The notes beneath the pieces were generated by a model, which did no database searches, was not told where the DNA came from, and was given only the letters and a program-made list of their open reading frames with translations. From Gammaproteobacteria bacterium (GTDB lineage: Bacteria; Pseudomonadota; Gammaproteobacteria; SZUA-229), in contig DROB01000190.1 in NCBI GenBank assembly GCA_011321985.1, positions 1 through 6,141 of the forward strand: 6,141 nt of DNA. Direction: 5' to 3'. A program made the position numbers and the translations under genes. Positions 6,063 to 6,141 of this stretch are shown here, piece by piece. Within the stretch, counting starts at the first letter, position 1, and every line of letters begins with the position of its first letter.

Positions 6063-6139
6063 TGGTAGGCACGAGTGGATTCGAACCACCGACCTCTTCC
6101 ATGTCAAGGAAGCGCTCTAACCAACTGAGCTACGCGCCT
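6063..6139 (-). tRNA. tRNA-Val (anticodon GAC)
   Basis: A complete 77-nt cloverleaf reads on the minus strand. The acceptor stem AGGCGCG/CGTGCCT has one G-T pair. The D stem is GCTC/GAGC. The anticodon stem CTTCC/GGAAG encloses TTGACAT, so the anticodon is GAC, which reads GUC and GUU valine codons. The variable loop is AGGTC, and the T arm GGTGG/CCACT encloses TTCGAAT. The discriminator is A and CCA is encoded (6063-6065). It lies on the same strand as thrS; its promoter is outside the window. Confidence 0.98.
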
Positions 6140-6141
6140 AA

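Noticed and set aside
5926..6081. Integration site of a genomic island (19-bp tRNA 3' end duplication as attL/attR)
   Set aside because: Only 137 bp separate the copies, there is no integrase, and the space is filled with regular hairpins. A small att remnant cannot be fully excluded.
5938..6120. 60-residue plus-strand frame ending RHEWIRTTDLFHVKEAL
   Set aside because: It is the antisense reading of tRNA-Val and its downstream hairpin array; the WIRTTDLFHVKEAL tail is a known type of false protein translated across tRNA genes.

Overview
The window is a stretch of core translation genes, all on the minus strand. In the direction of transcription the order is tRNA-Val(GAC), thrS, infC, rpmI, rplT, pheS, pheT, with pheT cut off by the left edge at codon 444. 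The gene order, the PheS form with a four-cysteine insert, and ThrRS/PheT sequences close to those I remember from Escherichia and Pseudomonas all point to a gammaproteobacterium. Base composition is moderate (about half GC in the genes). The types of intergenic repeat suggest a free-living or symbiotic marine or sulfur-cycle lineage, but that is only an impression. No mobile-element gene, CRISPR array or accessory gene is present.

Layout from right to left. tRNA-Val with an encoded CCA lies at 6063-6139. Its 3' end is followed by a hairpin-dense 137-bp unit that ends in a second copy of the last 19 tRNA bases (5926-5944). thrS (3914-5857) follows. infC (3388-3909) starts four bases after the thrS stop, apparently at an ATC codon, with its Shine-Dalgarno inside the end of thrS. 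A 95-bp gap carrying an AT-rich palindromic element separates infC from rpmI (3095-3292). rplT (2695-3054) follows and ends in a clear Rho-independent terminator (2616-2644). Between that terminator and pheS lie two copies of a 52-bp tandem repeat (2508-2615) and an 82-bp palindrome-ended element (2403-2484). pheS (GTG start, 1347-2363) and pheT (1-1333) are 13 bp apart and form their own unit.

Together the genes supply two aminoacyl-tRNA synthetases (ThrRS, and PheRS alpha plus beta), initiation factor IF3, and ribosomal proteins L35 and L20. The coding part is ordinary. The interest is in the non-coding DNA: each sizeable gap holds a different structured repeat. These are the tRNA-derived hairpin array, the AT palindrome in the rpmI leader (where L20 feedback acts in E. 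coli), the 52-bp tandem repeat whose minus-strand RNA would show four GGA-loop hairpins resembling CsrA/RsmA sites, and the CCGCAGAG palindrome in the pheS leader where E. coli has the pheM attenuator. The plus-strand reading frames all lie antisense to these genes or to the tRNA and were not called.
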